Shown one piece after another: positions 1-7,809 of a stretch of DNA of 38,406 bases. The notes under the pieces were generated by a model that saw nothing but the letters and a program-made list of their open reading frames with translations, had not been told where the DNA came from and did no database searches. The DNA comes from CAYQDR01 sp964416315 (GTDB taxonomy: Bacteria > Methylomirabilota > Methylomirabilia > Rokubacteriales > DASRDR01). The DNA is taken from contig CAYQDR010000037.1 in assembly GCA_964416315.1 (NCBI GenBank), positions 1 to 38,406 on the forward strand, read 5' to 3'. Numbering within the stretch: the first letter of the stretch is position 1; each line of letters opens with the position of its first letter. A program made the position numbers and the translations under genes.

Positions 1-1
1 A

Positions 2-445
2 CCCCCGGCGGTCGCGCCGCCAGCCGCGCCGCCGACCCCCGCCGCCCCGGGCGCGCCGCCGCCGGTAGCGGCGGTCCCCCCGGCGGCGCTGCCGGCTCCG
101 GTCCGGGCGGTGCTCCGCGACATCCACTTCGAGTTCGATCGCTACGATCTCACCCCCGAGGCGCGCCGGACGCTCGAAGACGTGGCCCAAGCGCTCAAGC
201 CGAGCCCCGGGCTCACGCTCCTCATCGAGGGGCACGCCGACGAGCGCGGCACGACGGAGTACAACCTCGCCCTGGGCGAGCGCCGCGCCCAGGCCGTTCG
301 GGAGTACTTGGCTTCCCTCGGGATCGAGGCCCGCCGGATCGAGACGATCTCGTTCGGCGAGGAGCGCCCGCTCGACCCGGGTCACGACGAGCTGGCCTGG
401 GCGCTCAACCGCCGCGCGCACTTTGTCGTGAGGATCCGCCCATGA
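2..445 (+). CDS. pal: Pal/OmpA-family peptidoglycan-associated lipoprotein, 5' end cut off by the window
   Basis: This is the C-terminal part of an OmpA-like protein whose frame is already open at base 2, so the true start lies outside the window. The first 36 visible residues are a Pro/Ala linker and the last ~110 form the OmpA-like peptidoglycan-binding domain. The Pal signature GHADERGTTEYN is present, followed by ALGERRA. Pal anchors the outer membrane to peptidoglycan and normally works with TolB and TolQRA, whose genes are not visible here. The ATG at 110 falls inside the domain (LRDIHFEFD), so it is not the real start. The stop overlaps the next gene by four bases (ATGA), which suggests co-translation. 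The family assignment is firm. The exact paralog (Pal versus another OmpA lipoprotein) cannot be proven without the N-terminus. Confidence 0.9.
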   Translation, partial: PPAVAPPAAPPTPAAPGAPPPVAAVPPAALPAPVRAVLRDIHFEFDRYDLTPEARRTLEDVAQALKPSPGLTLLIEGHADERGTTEYNLALGERRAQAVREYLASLGIEARRIETISFGEERPLDPGHDELAWALNRRAHFVVRIRP

Positions 446-1062
446 CGAATCACGTGAGGACCGTCGCGCTCGCGCTCCTCGTTGCCGCCGCCGCGCCCGC
501 CGCGGCGGCCACCGCCCCGGGCCCGGCCGTCGGCGCGTGGGCGACGTACCAGTGGACCTCCTCGCTCAGCCGCCAGGTCCCCGTCGTCGTCCGCGAGGAG
601 CGGCCCGGCGGCCAGGTCGCGTGGTCGGTCACGCAGGAATCGACCCCGCCGCCGCCGATCTTCGTGACCTACGCGATCGTCCGCGGCGACGCCCGGACCT
701 ACACGCTCCAGATCGTGACCCACGTGAGCCTGGAGAGCGCGCCGCTCTCGGTCACCCAGGTCACGATCGACCGCGCGTCGGGCAAGGCCGTCCGGAGCGT
801 GATCCGGCGCCCGAAGGGCGTAATCGCGACGCCGGAAAGCGGCCTTCGTCCGTTCCGCCAGAGCGCCGTCAAGGGGACGGAGGAGCCCGTGGCCGTCCCC
901 GCCGGGCGGTTCAGCGCGGTGCGGGCGTCGTACCGCGACGGCACGGTCTGGGTCTCCGACCAGGCGCCTGCGCTGGGCCTGGTGAAGGCCACGTTCGCGA
1001 CGGGCACGCTCGAGCTGGTCCGAAGCGGCAGCTCCGGTGCCAAGGACCTCCTCCGCTCGTAG
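442..1062 (+). CDS. secreted protein of unknown function
   Basis: The gene encodes 206 residues and begins with an Ala-rich signal peptide (about residues 1-24, hydrophobic core VALALLVAAAA), so the product is probably periplasmic or outer-membrane associated. I do not recognise the family. The mature part looks beta-rich, with alternating hydrophobic and polar stretches (WATYQWTSSLSRQVPVVV, YAIVRGDARTYTLQIV), and has a conserved-looking PAGRFSAVRASY segment. This resembles the layout of secreted beta-sandwich proteins of unknown function, but that is only an impression. Its start codon overlaps the pal stop (ATGA), so it is probably translationally coupled to pal and may act at the envelope. 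Confidence 0.75.
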   Translation: MTNHVRTVALALLVAAAAPAAAATAPGPAVGAWATYQWTSSLSRQVPVVVREERPGGQVAWSVTQESTPPPPIFVTYAIVRGDARTYTLQIVTHVSLESAPLSVTQVTIDRASGKAVRSVIRRPKGVIATPESGLRPFRQSAVKGTEEPVAVPAGRFSAVRASYRDGTVWVSDQAPALGLVKATFATGTLELVRSGSSGAKDLLRS

Positions 1063-1078
1063 CCCATCTCGTACCCCG

Positions 1079-1366
1079 ATGCAGCTCGCCCTCGTCCTCC
1101 TGACGCTCCTCCTCCTCCTCGCCGTCGCGGTCTTCGCCCTGCAGAACGCTCAGGCCGTTACCGTCAGGTTCCTCCACTGGCAGATCGAGTCGTCGGTGGC
1201 CACCCTCACCCTCGCCGCCATGACCGCCGGCGCGCTCGCCGCTGGCCTCCTCGGCCTCGCCACGCGCTTCCGGCGCTGGACTCGGTCCCGCCCGCCGGCC
1301 GATCCGGCCGCGCCGGGTCCGGAGGCCGGCATGCCGGTGGGGCCCCCGATGCGCCCGATGCCGTGA
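1079..1366 (+). CDS. LapA (DUF1049)-like small inner-membrane protein
   Basis: This 95-residue protein has two hydrophobic segments, roughly residues 3-22 and 39-60. The motif FALQNAQAVTVRFLHWQ between them is typical of the LapA/DUF1049 family (lipopolysaccharide assembly protein A-like). A further upstream ATG at 1037 would add 14 non-hydrophobic residues and overlap the previous gene. I prefer the ATG at 1079 because it puts the first membrane segment at the N-terminus, as in the family. The tail is Pro-rich and cytoplasmic in character. The stop overlaps the mgtE start (TGATG), so the two genes are translationally coupled. The family match is good; the function in this organism is inferred only. 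Confidence 0.8.
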   Translation: MQLALVLLTLLLLLAVAVFALQNAQAVTVRFLHWQIESSVATLTLAAMTAGALAAGLLGLATRFRRWTRSRPPADPAAPGPEAGMPVGPPMRPMP

Positions 1367-2727
1367 TGGAACCGATCGAGGCCGAGGAGACGACCGGCCT
1401 CGCGGAGGAGCTGCGGGGCCACCTTGCCGAGCCGGAGGCCGGACGCCTGCGCGAGCGGCTGGCCGCGATCCACCCCGCCGACCTCGCACGCGCGCTCCGC
1501 GAACTGGCCGTCGCCGAGCAGGTGACGCTCTTCCGCCACCTCCCGCGCGACCAGGCGGGCGCGGTCCTCGCGGAGATGGACGACCAGAGCCTGCTCACGC
1601 TCGTCCAGGCGCTGGACCAGGGCGAGGTGTCGGAGATCCTGGACCGGATGCCGCCCGACGAGGCGGCCGACGTCGTCGAGACGCTGCCCGAGGAGCAGGC
1701 CGAGCAGATCCTCGACCGGCTGCCGGAGGCGGAGTCGGAGGAGATCCAGGGGCTGCTCCAGTACGGCGAGTCCACGGCCGGCGGCATCATGACCCCGGAC
1801 TTCGTGGCTGTGCACGAGGACATGACGGTCGGCCAGGCTCTGGAGCACCTCCGCAAGTCCGCCTCGGGCGAGGGCGCGTTCTACGTCTACGTCGTGGACG
1901 ACCACGAGCACCTCGTCGGCGTCGCCCCGCTCCGCCGGCTCATCACCGCGGATCCGGCCACGCCGGTCCACGCGATCCGGCGGCCGGACGTCATCAGCGT
2001 CACCGCCGACACCGACCAGGAGGAAGTCGCGCGGCTCGTCACGAAGCACAACCTCCTCGCCGTGCCGGTGGTCAGTCGGGAGAACCGCCTCCTCGGGACC
2101 ATCACGGTGGACGACGTGATCGACGTCATCCACGAGGAGGCGACCGAGGACATCCACAAGCTGGGCGGCGTCGCGGGCGACGAGACGGTCTTCGACGCCC
2201 CGGCCCGGTCCGTGCGCCGCCGCCTGGTCTGGCTCCTCATCAACCTGCCGACCGCCCTGGTCGCGGCCACCGTCGTGGGCCTGTTCGAGGAGTCGATCCG
2301 GGCGATGGCCGTGCTGGCCGCCTTCATGCCCGTCGTCGCGGGGATCGGCGGAAACGCGGGGATCCAGACCTTCACCGTCATCGTCCGTGCCATCGCCCTG
2401 GGCGATCTCACGCGCGCCAACACCCGCAAGGTGCTGCGGCGGGAGGTGCTGATCGGGCTGATCAACGGCGCCGGGATCGGAGCGGTCGCAGGCCTCGTCG
2501 CCTTCCTCTGGAAGGGCAACGCGCTCCTCGGCGTTGTCCTCGGGCTCGCGATGGTCACGAACATGGTCATCGCAGCGCTGGCCGGGACGCTCGTGCCGAT
2601 GGCCCTGCGCCTGCTCAAGCTGGATCCCGCCGTGGGCACCGGCGTGATCGTGACCGCGTGTACGGACTCCTTCGGCTTCCTCTCGTTCCTGGGCCTGGCG
2701 ACGCTGCTCCTGCGCTTCCTCCAGTGA
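1366..2727 (+). CDS. mgtE: magnesium transporter MgtE
   Basis: The 453-residue product has the full MgtE architecture. It starts with an N-terminal superhelical MgtE_N domain (about 15-125, with repeated DQ/EE/LP acidic helices such as MPPDEAADVVETLPEE). Two CBS domains follow (about 130-250, beginning GGIMTPDFVAVHEDMT), and the C-terminal membrane domain has five helices (about 285-453). The membrane domain carries the GGNAGIQT motif and the TACTDSFGFLSFLGLA segment, whose Asp lines the Mg2+ pathway in characterised MgtE. The protein is a Mg2+-selective channel of the inner membrane, gated by cytoplasmic Mg2+ bound at the N and CBS domains. The ATG at 1366 overlaps the lapA stop; a GTG three bases earlier is possible. 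Length and motifs are normal. Confidence 0.96.
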   Translation: MEPIEAEETTGLAEELRGHLAEPEAGRLRERLAAIHPADLARALRELAVAEQVTLFRHLPRDQAGAVLAEMDDQSLLTLVQALDQGEVSEILDRMPPDEAADVVETLPEEQAEQILDRLPEAESEEIQGLLQYGESTAGGIMTPDFVAVHEDMTVGQALEHLRKSASGEGAFYVYVVDDHEHLVGVAPLRRLITADPATPVHAIRRPDVISVTADTDQEEVARLVTKHNLLAVPVVSRENRLLGTITVDDVIDVIHEEATEDIHKLGGVAGDETVFDAPARSVRRRLVWLLINLPTALVAATVVGLFEESIRAMAVLAAFMPVVAGIGGNAGIQTFTVIVRAIALGDLTRANTRKVLRREVLIGLINGAGIGAVAGLVAFLWKGNALLGVVLGLAMVTNMVIAALAGTLVPMALRLLKLDPAVGTGVIVTACTDSFGFLSFLGLATLLLRFLQ

Positions 2728-2743
2728 CCCGGAGGATTGGCGC

Positions 2744-2772
2744 TTGGCAGAACGGGACGGGCGTGGTAGAAC
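2744..2772 (+). promoter_or_regulatory. sigma-70-type promoter for the methyltransferase gene
   Basis: A TTGGCA box (2744-2749) is separated by 17 bp from TAGAAC (2767-2772). It lies in the gap after mgtE, about 45 bp upstream of the well-placed ribosome binding site of the next gene. The TTG at 2744 would also open the methyltransferase frame, but it makes a better -35 box than a start codon. Confidence 0.5.
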
Positions 2773-2815
2773 TACGGTGCCCCCCCCGGCTCCCCTTGCG
2801 CGAGGAGGAGGCGAC

Positions 2816-3445
2816 TTGGACGTCCCCCTGGAAGAGCGGCAGGTCAGGCGGGCCTACGACTTCTACTCCCCGATCTACGACTTTCTGTTCAAGAAGATTT
2901 TCGAGCCCGGCCGCATCGCGGCAGTGCGGCTCCTGGGTCAGCCGCCCCGCGGCCACGTGCTCGAGGTCGGGATCGGGACCGGCCTGAACCTCCCCTTCTA
3001 CCCGGCCACCATCGACCTCGTCGGGATCGACCTCTCGGAGGCCATGCTCCGCAAGGCCCAGGAGAAGGTCCACGACCTGCACATGGAGAAGGTGACGCTG
3101 AAGGTCATGGATGCCTCGGCGATGGACTTCGGCGACGACGAGTTCGATTCGGCGCTCGCGACCTACGTGATCAGCGCCGTCCCCGATCCCGTCACGGTGC
3201 TCCGGGAGATGCGCCGCGTCACGAAGCCCGGGGGAAGCATCGTCATCCTGAATCACTTCCGGAGCGAGAATTCCGTGATGCGGCGGATCGAGGACGTGCT
3301 CGCGCCGGTCTGCGCCCACCTCGGCTGGAAGACGAACCTCGCCCTCACGCCCCTGCTCGAGACGGTCGGCCTCACCCCGGAGGTCGTGCGGCGCGTGAAC
3401 CTCCTCCGGGGTTGGCACCTCGTCAAGTGCGTGAATAGGAAGTAG
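2816..3445 (+). CDS. SAM-dependent methyltransferase, PmtA-like phosphatidylethanolamine N-methyltransferase
   Basis: This 209-residue class I methyltransferase has a VLEVGIGTGLNLPFYP glycine loop (about residues 43-58) and an acidic GIDLSEAML segment that would bind SAM. The N-terminus (VRRAYDFYSPIYDFLFKKIF) and C-terminus (RVNLLRGWHLVKCVNR) resemble Rhodobacter-type PmtA and UbiE-like enzymes. PmtA methylates phosphatidylethanolamine to phosphatidylcholine at the inner membrane. I chose the TTG at 2816 because AGGAGGAGGC lies just upstream. The longer frame from 2744 would start inside a promoter and add low-complexity sequence. A generic UbiE/COQ5-type methyltransferase remains possible. 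A candidate promoter precedes it, and a palindromic repeat follows the stop. Confidence 0.8.
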   Translation: MDVPLEERQVRRAYDFYSPIYDFLFKKIFEPGRIAAVRLLGQPPRGHVLEVGIGTGLNLPFYPATIDLVGIDLSEAMLRKAQEKVHDLHMEKVTLKVMDASAMDFGDDEFDSALATYVISAVPDPVTVLREMRRVTKPGGSIVILNHFRSENSVMRRIEDVLAPVCAHLGWKTNLALTPLLETVGLTPEVVRRVNLLRGWHLVKCVNRK

Positions 3446-3463
3446 GCGACCCCCCTCGCCCTA

Positions 3464-3488
3464 CCCTCTCCCCCCAGGGGGAGAGGGG
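3464..3488. repeat. GC-rich palindromic intergenic repeat, possible terminator
   Basis: CCCTCTCCCC is followed after a short loop by its complement GGGGAGAGGG. The copy lies between the methyltransferase stop and the hydrolase start. It resembles palindromes at 11780 and 15444, which are also preceded by runs of CCCC(T/G)C(A/G)CC. No T-tract follows. Confidence 0.6.
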
Positions 3489-3512
3489 CCGTCAGCGGTT
3501 CTACCGGGAGTC

Positions 3513-4634
3513 GTGCCCAGCGAGCCCGCCGCGACCCGGCCCGTCGTCCGGCTCCTCGCCGCCGGGGCGGTGTGCCTCGTCCTCCTCGGCCTCGCCGTGC
3601 CGGTCGGGCTGCGCGCGACCACCGCCGTCACCGCCGCGCGGTTCCTCGCGGAGTTCCTCACCGAGGGCCAGCGCCCGTGGCTCTCATCCGTGACACCGGC
3701 CCCGTCGCGCGAGCCGGTCACCCTCGCGCCGCCCGGCCGCGCCGATTTCTGGCGCCCCGGCGCGCCGCCACCGCACCGCGGCCTGGTCCTCGTCCACGGC
3801 CTGACGCCGGAGGGGAAGGACGACCCGCGGCTCGCCCGGGCCGCCGGGCTCCTCGCGCGCGCGGGCCTCGCCGTCCTGGTGCCCGACCTGCCCGCGATGC
3901 GGAGCCAGCGCCTCCGGCCGGACGATGCCGCGGTCGTCGCCGCCGCGATCGCCCGCCTCGCCGCCGACCCGCGGATCCACCCGGACGGGCTGGCCGTCGT
4001 CGCGGTCAGCGTGGGCGCGGCGCCTGCCCTCGCCGCCGCAGGCGAGGCCGCGGTGGCACGCCACGTGCGACTGGTCGTCGCGCTCGGCGGGTACGCGGAT
4101 GCGCGGGAGCTCGTCCGCTACTTCACCACAGGCCACTACGCGTTCGGCGAGGTCTCGAGGCGCGTGCGCCACGACCCCGCCCTCGCCCAGGCCTTCGTCG
4201 CCGCCAACCTGGACCTGGTCCGTGACCCTGCCGACCGCGCGGCCGTGGCGGCGGCGCTGGCCGGCCGCCCGCTCTCGCCCTCCGCGGGGCGGGAGGCCCG
4301 CGCCGTCCTCGCCGTGCTCGGAAACCGCGACCCGGCACGCGTGGACGCGCTCCTCGCGGCGCTCCCGCCCGAGACCCAGGCGCTGCTCGACGCGCTGTCG
4401 CCGGCCCGCCACGTCCGCCGCGTCCCCGGCCGGCTCCTCCTGGTGCACGGCCGCGGCGACCCGGCGATCCCGCACACCGAGAGCCTCCGCCTCGCGGCGG
4501 CAGCCGACTCGCCGCGCACGCGCCTCGTCCTCGTGGACCTCGTCGCCCACGTCGAGGGGCGCACCCCCGCCTGGCGGCAGGCGTGGGAGCTCCTGCGGCT
4601 GACGGGCGTGGCCTACGAGCTCTTGCGGGGCTGA
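3513..4634 (+). CDS. membrane-anchored alpha/beta hydrolase
   Basis: The 373-residue protein has an N-terminal hydrophobic segment (about residues 10-30, LLAAGAVCLVLLGLAVPVGL) that is either a signal or a membrane anchor. An alpha/beta hydrolase domain follows from about residue 85 (GLVLVHGLTPEGKDD). The nucleophile elbow is AVSVGAA, where the first Gly of the usual GxSxG is Ala. LLVHGRGDPAIPH supplies the acid loop, and the His in VAHVEGR near the C-terminus probably completes the triad. The substrate cannot be told from sequence; esterase or dienelactone-hydrolase-like activity is a reasonable guess. The start is GTG at 3513. It converges on the regulator gene at 4647, with only 12 bp between the stops. 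Confidence 0.8.
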   Translation: MPSEPAATRPVVRLLAAGAVCLVLLGLAVPVGLRATTAVTAARFLAEFLTEGQRPWLSSVTPAPSREPVTLAPPGRADFWRPGAPPPHRGLVLVHGLTPEGKDDPRLARAAGLLARAGLAVLVPDLPAMRSQRLRPDDAAVVAAAIARLAADPRIHPDGLAVVAVSVGAAPALAAAGEAAVARHVRLVVALGGYADARELVRYFTTGHYAFGEVSRRVRHDPALAQAFVAANLDLVRDPADRAAVAAALAGRPLSPSAGREARAVLAVLGNRDPARVDALLAALPPETQALLDALSPARHVRRVPGRLLLVHGRGDPAIPHTESLRLAAAADSPRTRLVLVDLVAHVEGRTPAWRQAWELLRLTGVAYELLRG

Positions 4635-4646
4635 GGCGGCGCGGGC

Positions 4647-6041
4647 TCAGCGCGCCGCGGAACCGGGCGGCTCCGTGGGCCGGAGCCCGAGCTGGGCCAT
4701 CTTGGCCAGGAGCGTATTCCGGTGGAGGCCGAGGAAGCGGGCCGCCACCGTCTGGTTCCCGTCGGCGCGATCGAGGGCCCGGAGGATGAGCTGGCGCTCG
4801 AGCTCCTGGCGCGCCTCCCGGAGGCTCAGGCCGTCGTCCCACACGCTGCGAGTGGGCGCGAGGGCGAGGTCGAGCGGCAGGTCGGCGAGCTGGATCTCCT
4901 CGGCCGTCGCCAGGGCGACCGAGCGCTCGATGATGTTCTCGAGCTCGCGGACGTTGCCGGGCCAGGGATACTCCTCGAGGAGTCCGAGCGCGCCGGCCGA
5001 CAGCCCGCTCACCGGCTTGGCGAACCGCTTCGCGTACTTCGCGAGGAAGTGCTCCACGAGGAGCGGGATGTCCTCGCGCCGCTCGCGGAGCGGGGGCACG
5101 GCGATCGGGACGACGTTCAGGCGGTAGAAGAGGTCCTCGCGGAACTCGCCCGCGGCGATCGCCCGGCGGAGGTCGCGGTTCGTCGCGGCGATGAAGCGCA
5201 CGTCCACCTGGATGCCGCGCCCCCCGCCCACCCGCTCGATCTCCCGCTCCTGCAGCGCGCGGAGGAGCTTCGGCTGGAGGTCCAGGCGCAGCGCCCCGAT
5301 CTCGTCCAGAAAGAGCGACCCGCTGTGGGCGACCTCGAACTTGCCGAGCTTCCGCGCGTGGGCCCCCGTGAAGGCGCCACGCTCGTGGCCGAACAGCTCC
5401 GATTCCATGAGCTCGGGCGGGAGGGCCCCGCAGTTCACCGCGACGAACGGCCGGTCGCGCCGCGGACCCTGCCGGTGGATGGCCCGCGCGATCAGCTCCT
5501 TGCCGGTCCCGGACTCCCCGGTGATCAGGACGGTGGCGCTCGTCGCCGCCACCTGGCGGATCAGCTCGTAGACCCGCCGCATCGCCGCCGACCGCCCCAC
5601 GAGCTGGTCGAACCCCTCGTGGCGCGCCAGCTCGTCGCGGAGGTAGCGGACCTCCCGCTGGAGCGCCCGCCGCTCGAGCGCGCGGCCGACGACGCCCCGC
5701 AGGTCCTCCACCGCGAACGGCTTCGTGAGGTAGTCGTACGCGCCGAGCTTCATCGCCTCTACCGCGGTCCGGACCGTCCGGACGGCGGTCACGAGGACGA
5801 CCTCGAGCCCGCCGTCCAGGCGCTTGACCCGCTCGAGGACTTCGATCCCCTCCATCCCGGGGAGGCGGACGTCGAGCAGGCAGACGTCCACGTCGCGGCT
5901 CTTGACGGTCTCGATGGCGGCGGGCCCGTCCTCGGCCTCGAGGACCTCGCACTCCCTCTCGAGGATCACCTTCACCGAGGCGCGGACGCTCGGCTCGTCG
6001 TCGACGATGAGGACGACGGGACGCACCTCGGGCCGAGCCAT
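4647..6041 (-). CDS. NtrC-family sigma-54-dependent response regulator
   Basis: The 464-residue protein has three standard modules. The receiver domain (1-120) has acidic D14/D15, phospho-acceptor D57 in CLLDVRLPG and the Lys of YLTKPF. The AAA+ domain (about 145-375) has Walker A GESGTGKE, the sigma-54 contact loop GAFTGA, Walker B LFLDEIG and the arginine-finger region FREDLFYRLN. The C-terminal Fis-type helix-turn-helix (about 415-455) includes NQTVAARFLGLHRNTLLAKM. It should activate sigma-54 promoters when phosphorylated. No histidine kinase lies beside it and I saw no convincing -24/-12 promoter in the window, so its partner and targets are unknown. The start is the ATG before ARPEVRP. 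All catalytic motifs are intact. Confidence 0.95.
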   Translation of the reverse strand: MARPEVRPVVLIVDDEPSVRASVKVILERECEVLEAEDGPAAIETVKSRDVDVCLLDVRLPGMEGIEVLERVKRLDGGLEVVLVTAVRTVRTAVEAMKLGAYDYLTKPFAVEDLRGVVGRALERRALQREVRYLRDELARHEGFDQLVGRSAAMRRVYELIRQVAATSATVLITGESGTGKELIARAIHRQGPRRDRPFVAVNCGALPPELMESELFGHERGAFTGAHARKLGKFEVAHSGSLFLDEIGALRLDLQPKLLRALQEREIERVGGGRGIQVDVRFIAATNRDLRRAIAAGEFREDLFYRLNVVPIAVPPLRERREDIPLLVEHFLAKYAKRFAKPVSGLSAGALGLLEEYPWPGNVRELENIIERSVALATAEEIQLADLPLDLALAPTRSVWDDGLSLREARQELERQLILRALDRADGNQTVAARFLGLHRNTLLAKMAQLGLRPTEPPGSAAR

Positions 6042-6312
6042 CGGCGCTCAGGCCTCCGACGCGCGCGACACGGCGGCCGTCCCGACCCCGGCCGGGACCG
6101 TCGCCCCGCGGTGCGCGCGCTCAACGGGGAACGTGAGTCTCACAACGTCCTGCCTCAACGCATCAGGCATTCTACGTGCATCTCGCCGGAGATTCGAGGG
6201 TGCCGGCCGCACGCGCCGTTTCCTGGGGGGAGGCAGGCCCGATGTGTTCGCCGAAGGGCGAACGGCCTAGCTTGGCCAGGAGGGCCGCCCAGCGCAGCCG
6301 CGCCGGTCTGAA
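6042..6312. other. intergenic region without a gene
   Basis: This region separates the minus-strand regulator from the end of htrA. I see no supportable gene. It contains an interrupted TGCCT/AGGCA inverted repeat near 6152-6170, a TTCGCC/GGCGAA hairpin near 6247-6262, and the dispersed repeat listed separately. Any promoter for the regulator should lie here, but none is convincing. Confidence 0.5.
6258..6290. repeat. dispersed repeat copy A (partner at 37046)
   Basis: This 33-base stretch starts GCGAACGGCCTAGCTTGG and ends AGGGCCGCCC. It aligns with 37046-37081, with a few substitutions and short insertions. Both copies are non-coding, and both have a small hairpin around GCTT followed by AGGGC and CGCCC. 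Confidence 0.5.
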
Positions 6313-6337
6313 CGGAGGGGGGCGGAGCCCCCCTCCG
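6313..6337 (-). terminator. hairpin terminator of htrA
   Basis: A perfect 11-bp stem (CGGAGGGGGGC with GCCCCCCTCCG) and a 3-base loop lie 5 bp past the htrA stop. There is no strong U-tract. The 3' arm and flank CCCCTCCGAGGA also occur in the hairpin at 33687-33712. Confidence 0.75.
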
Positions 6338-6342
6338 AGGAA

Positions 6343-7809
6343 TCAGCGGGGCTCGGGTTTCATGACGAGGTACATCGAGCGGCCCTCCCGCCGGACGAAC
6401 AGCAGGGCGTCCTGGTCCGTCCGCCCGAGCGCCTCCTCGAAGCTCCGCAGGTCCTTGACCCGGCGGCGGTTGACCTCGAGGATCGCGTCACCCTGGCGGA
6501 TCCCCGCGCGGGCTGCGGGGCTGTTCTCCTCCACCTCGGAGACCAGGACACCCTCGTCGGCAGTGAGGTTGAGCTGCCGCGCGAGGTCGGGGGTGATGGG
6601 CTGGACGGTGAGCCCCCACCGCTCGACGCCCCGCGAGGCGAGGACGGGCTCGTCGGACGGCATCTCGCCGATCTTGACCCAGAGGGTCTCGGACCGCCCC
6701 TCGCGCAGGACCGAAACCCGCGCGGTCTTCCCGGGGGGCGTGTCGGCCACGGCGCGCTGGAGATCCGGGACCTCGGGGGTCTTCTGCCCCTCGAACTCGA
6801 GGACCACGTCGCCCGGCTTGAAGCCCGCCGCCTCCGCCGGGCTGCCGGGCATCACGTCCGCGACGAGGACGCCGTCACCCTCCTTGGTGCCGAACGAGCG
6901 CGCCAGGTCCTCGGTGAGCGGCTGGATCCGGACGCCCAGCCAGCCCCGCGTGACCCGGCCCGTGGCCAGGAGCTGGGGGAGGACGCGGCGGGCCATGTTG
7001 ACCGGGATCGCGAAGCCGATCCCCTGCCCCACCGAGACGATGGCCGTGTTGATCCCGATGACCTTGCCGTCGAGGTTGACGAGGGGCCCGCCGGAGTTGC
7101 CGGGGTTGATGGCCGCGTCGGTCTGGATGAAGCTCTCGTAGGTCGCGACCCCCACGCCCTGGCGGCCGGTGGCCGAAATGATCCCGACGGTGACCGTGCG
7201 GTCGAGGCCGAACGGGTTGCCGACCGCGACCGCCCACTGACCGATCCGGAGCCTGTCCGAGTCGCCGAGCTCGGCGACCGGGAACTCCGCGTCGCCCTCG
7301 ATCTTGAGGACGGCGAGGTCGCTCTTCGGGTCGCGCCCGACGACCTTCGCCTTGAACTTCCGCTTGTCGCTGAGCCGGACCTCGATGTCGTCCGCCCGCT
7401 CGATCAGGTGGTTGTTCGTGAGGATGACGCCCGACTTGTCCACGATGACCCCGGAGCCCTGGCTCCGGTTCTCGCGGCGCTCCGGCGGGCGCTGGCGGAA
7501 GAAGCGCTCGAACTCCTCGCCGAAGTACTCGCGGAAGCGCCGCTCGAACTCGCGGCGCTCCGGCGCCGGCATCCGCTCGCGGGGATCGCGCCCCTCCCGC
7601 TCGCGGGGCTGCTCCTTCTGGGTCGCGTTGATGTGGACGACCGCCGGCATGACGCGCTCCGCGACCGAGACGAAGGCGCGCTCGAGGCTCTCGAGGATCG
7701 CCTTCGGGTCCAGCGCGGCGGGAGCGGGCCCCTGGCCGTCGGCGGAGGGCGCCGCCAGCGCGATGAGCGTCAGGGCGAGGACGACTCGGCTCAGCAGCAT
7801 TCGAGTCAC
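6343..7809 (-). CDS. htrA: periplasmic serine protease of the HtrA/DegP/DegQ family
   Basis: The 488-residue product has a signal peptide (about 4-25), a trypsin-like domain and two PDZ domains (about 285-370 and 395-480). The catalytic triad is complete: H134 in TNNHLIE, D164 in KSDLAVL and S239 in NPGNSGGPL. It degrades or refolds damaged envelope proteins. The start is GTG at 7809. AGGAGG lies 7 bases upstream, and the GTG overlaps the tilS stop (GTGA), whereas the longer open frame runs back through tilS. An Arg/Glu-rich insertion (about 66-118) sits before the catalytic His, in place of the LA loop of DegP. A hairpin terminator follows. DegP, DegQ and MucD cannot be separated from sequence alone. 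Confidence 0.95.
   Translation of the reverse strand: MTRMLLSRVVLALTLIALAAPSADGQGPAPAALDPKAILESLERAFVSVAERVMPAVVHINATQKEQPREREGRDPRERMPAPERREFERRFREYFGEEFERFFRQRPPERRENRSQGSGVIVDKSGVILTNNHLIERADDIEVRLSDKRKFKAKVVGRDPKSDLAVLKIEGDAEFPVAELGDSDRLRIGQWAVAVGNPFGLDRTVTVGIISATGRQGVGVATYESFIQTDAAINPGNSGGPLVNLDGKVIGINTAIVSVGQGIGFAIPVNMARRVLPQLLATGRVTRGWLGVRIQPLTEDLARSFGTKEGDGVLVADVMPGSPAEAAGFKPGDVVLEFEGQKTPEVPDLQRAVADTPPGKTARVSVLREGRSETLWVKIGEMPSDEPVLASRGVERWGLTVQPITPDLARQLNLTADEGVLVSEVEENSPAARAGIRQGDAILEVNRRRVKDLRSFEEALGRTDQDALLFVRREGRSMYLVMKPEPR

Noticed and set aside
2744..2815. Longer N-terminus of the methyltransferase from TTG 2744
   Set aside because: The TTG is part of a good -35 box and lacks a ribosome binding site, unlike TTG 2816.
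4123..5952. A 609-codon minus-strand frame over the NtrC-type regulator
   Set aside because: It is out of frame with the regulator and shows only Pro/Arg/Gly low-complexity sequence.
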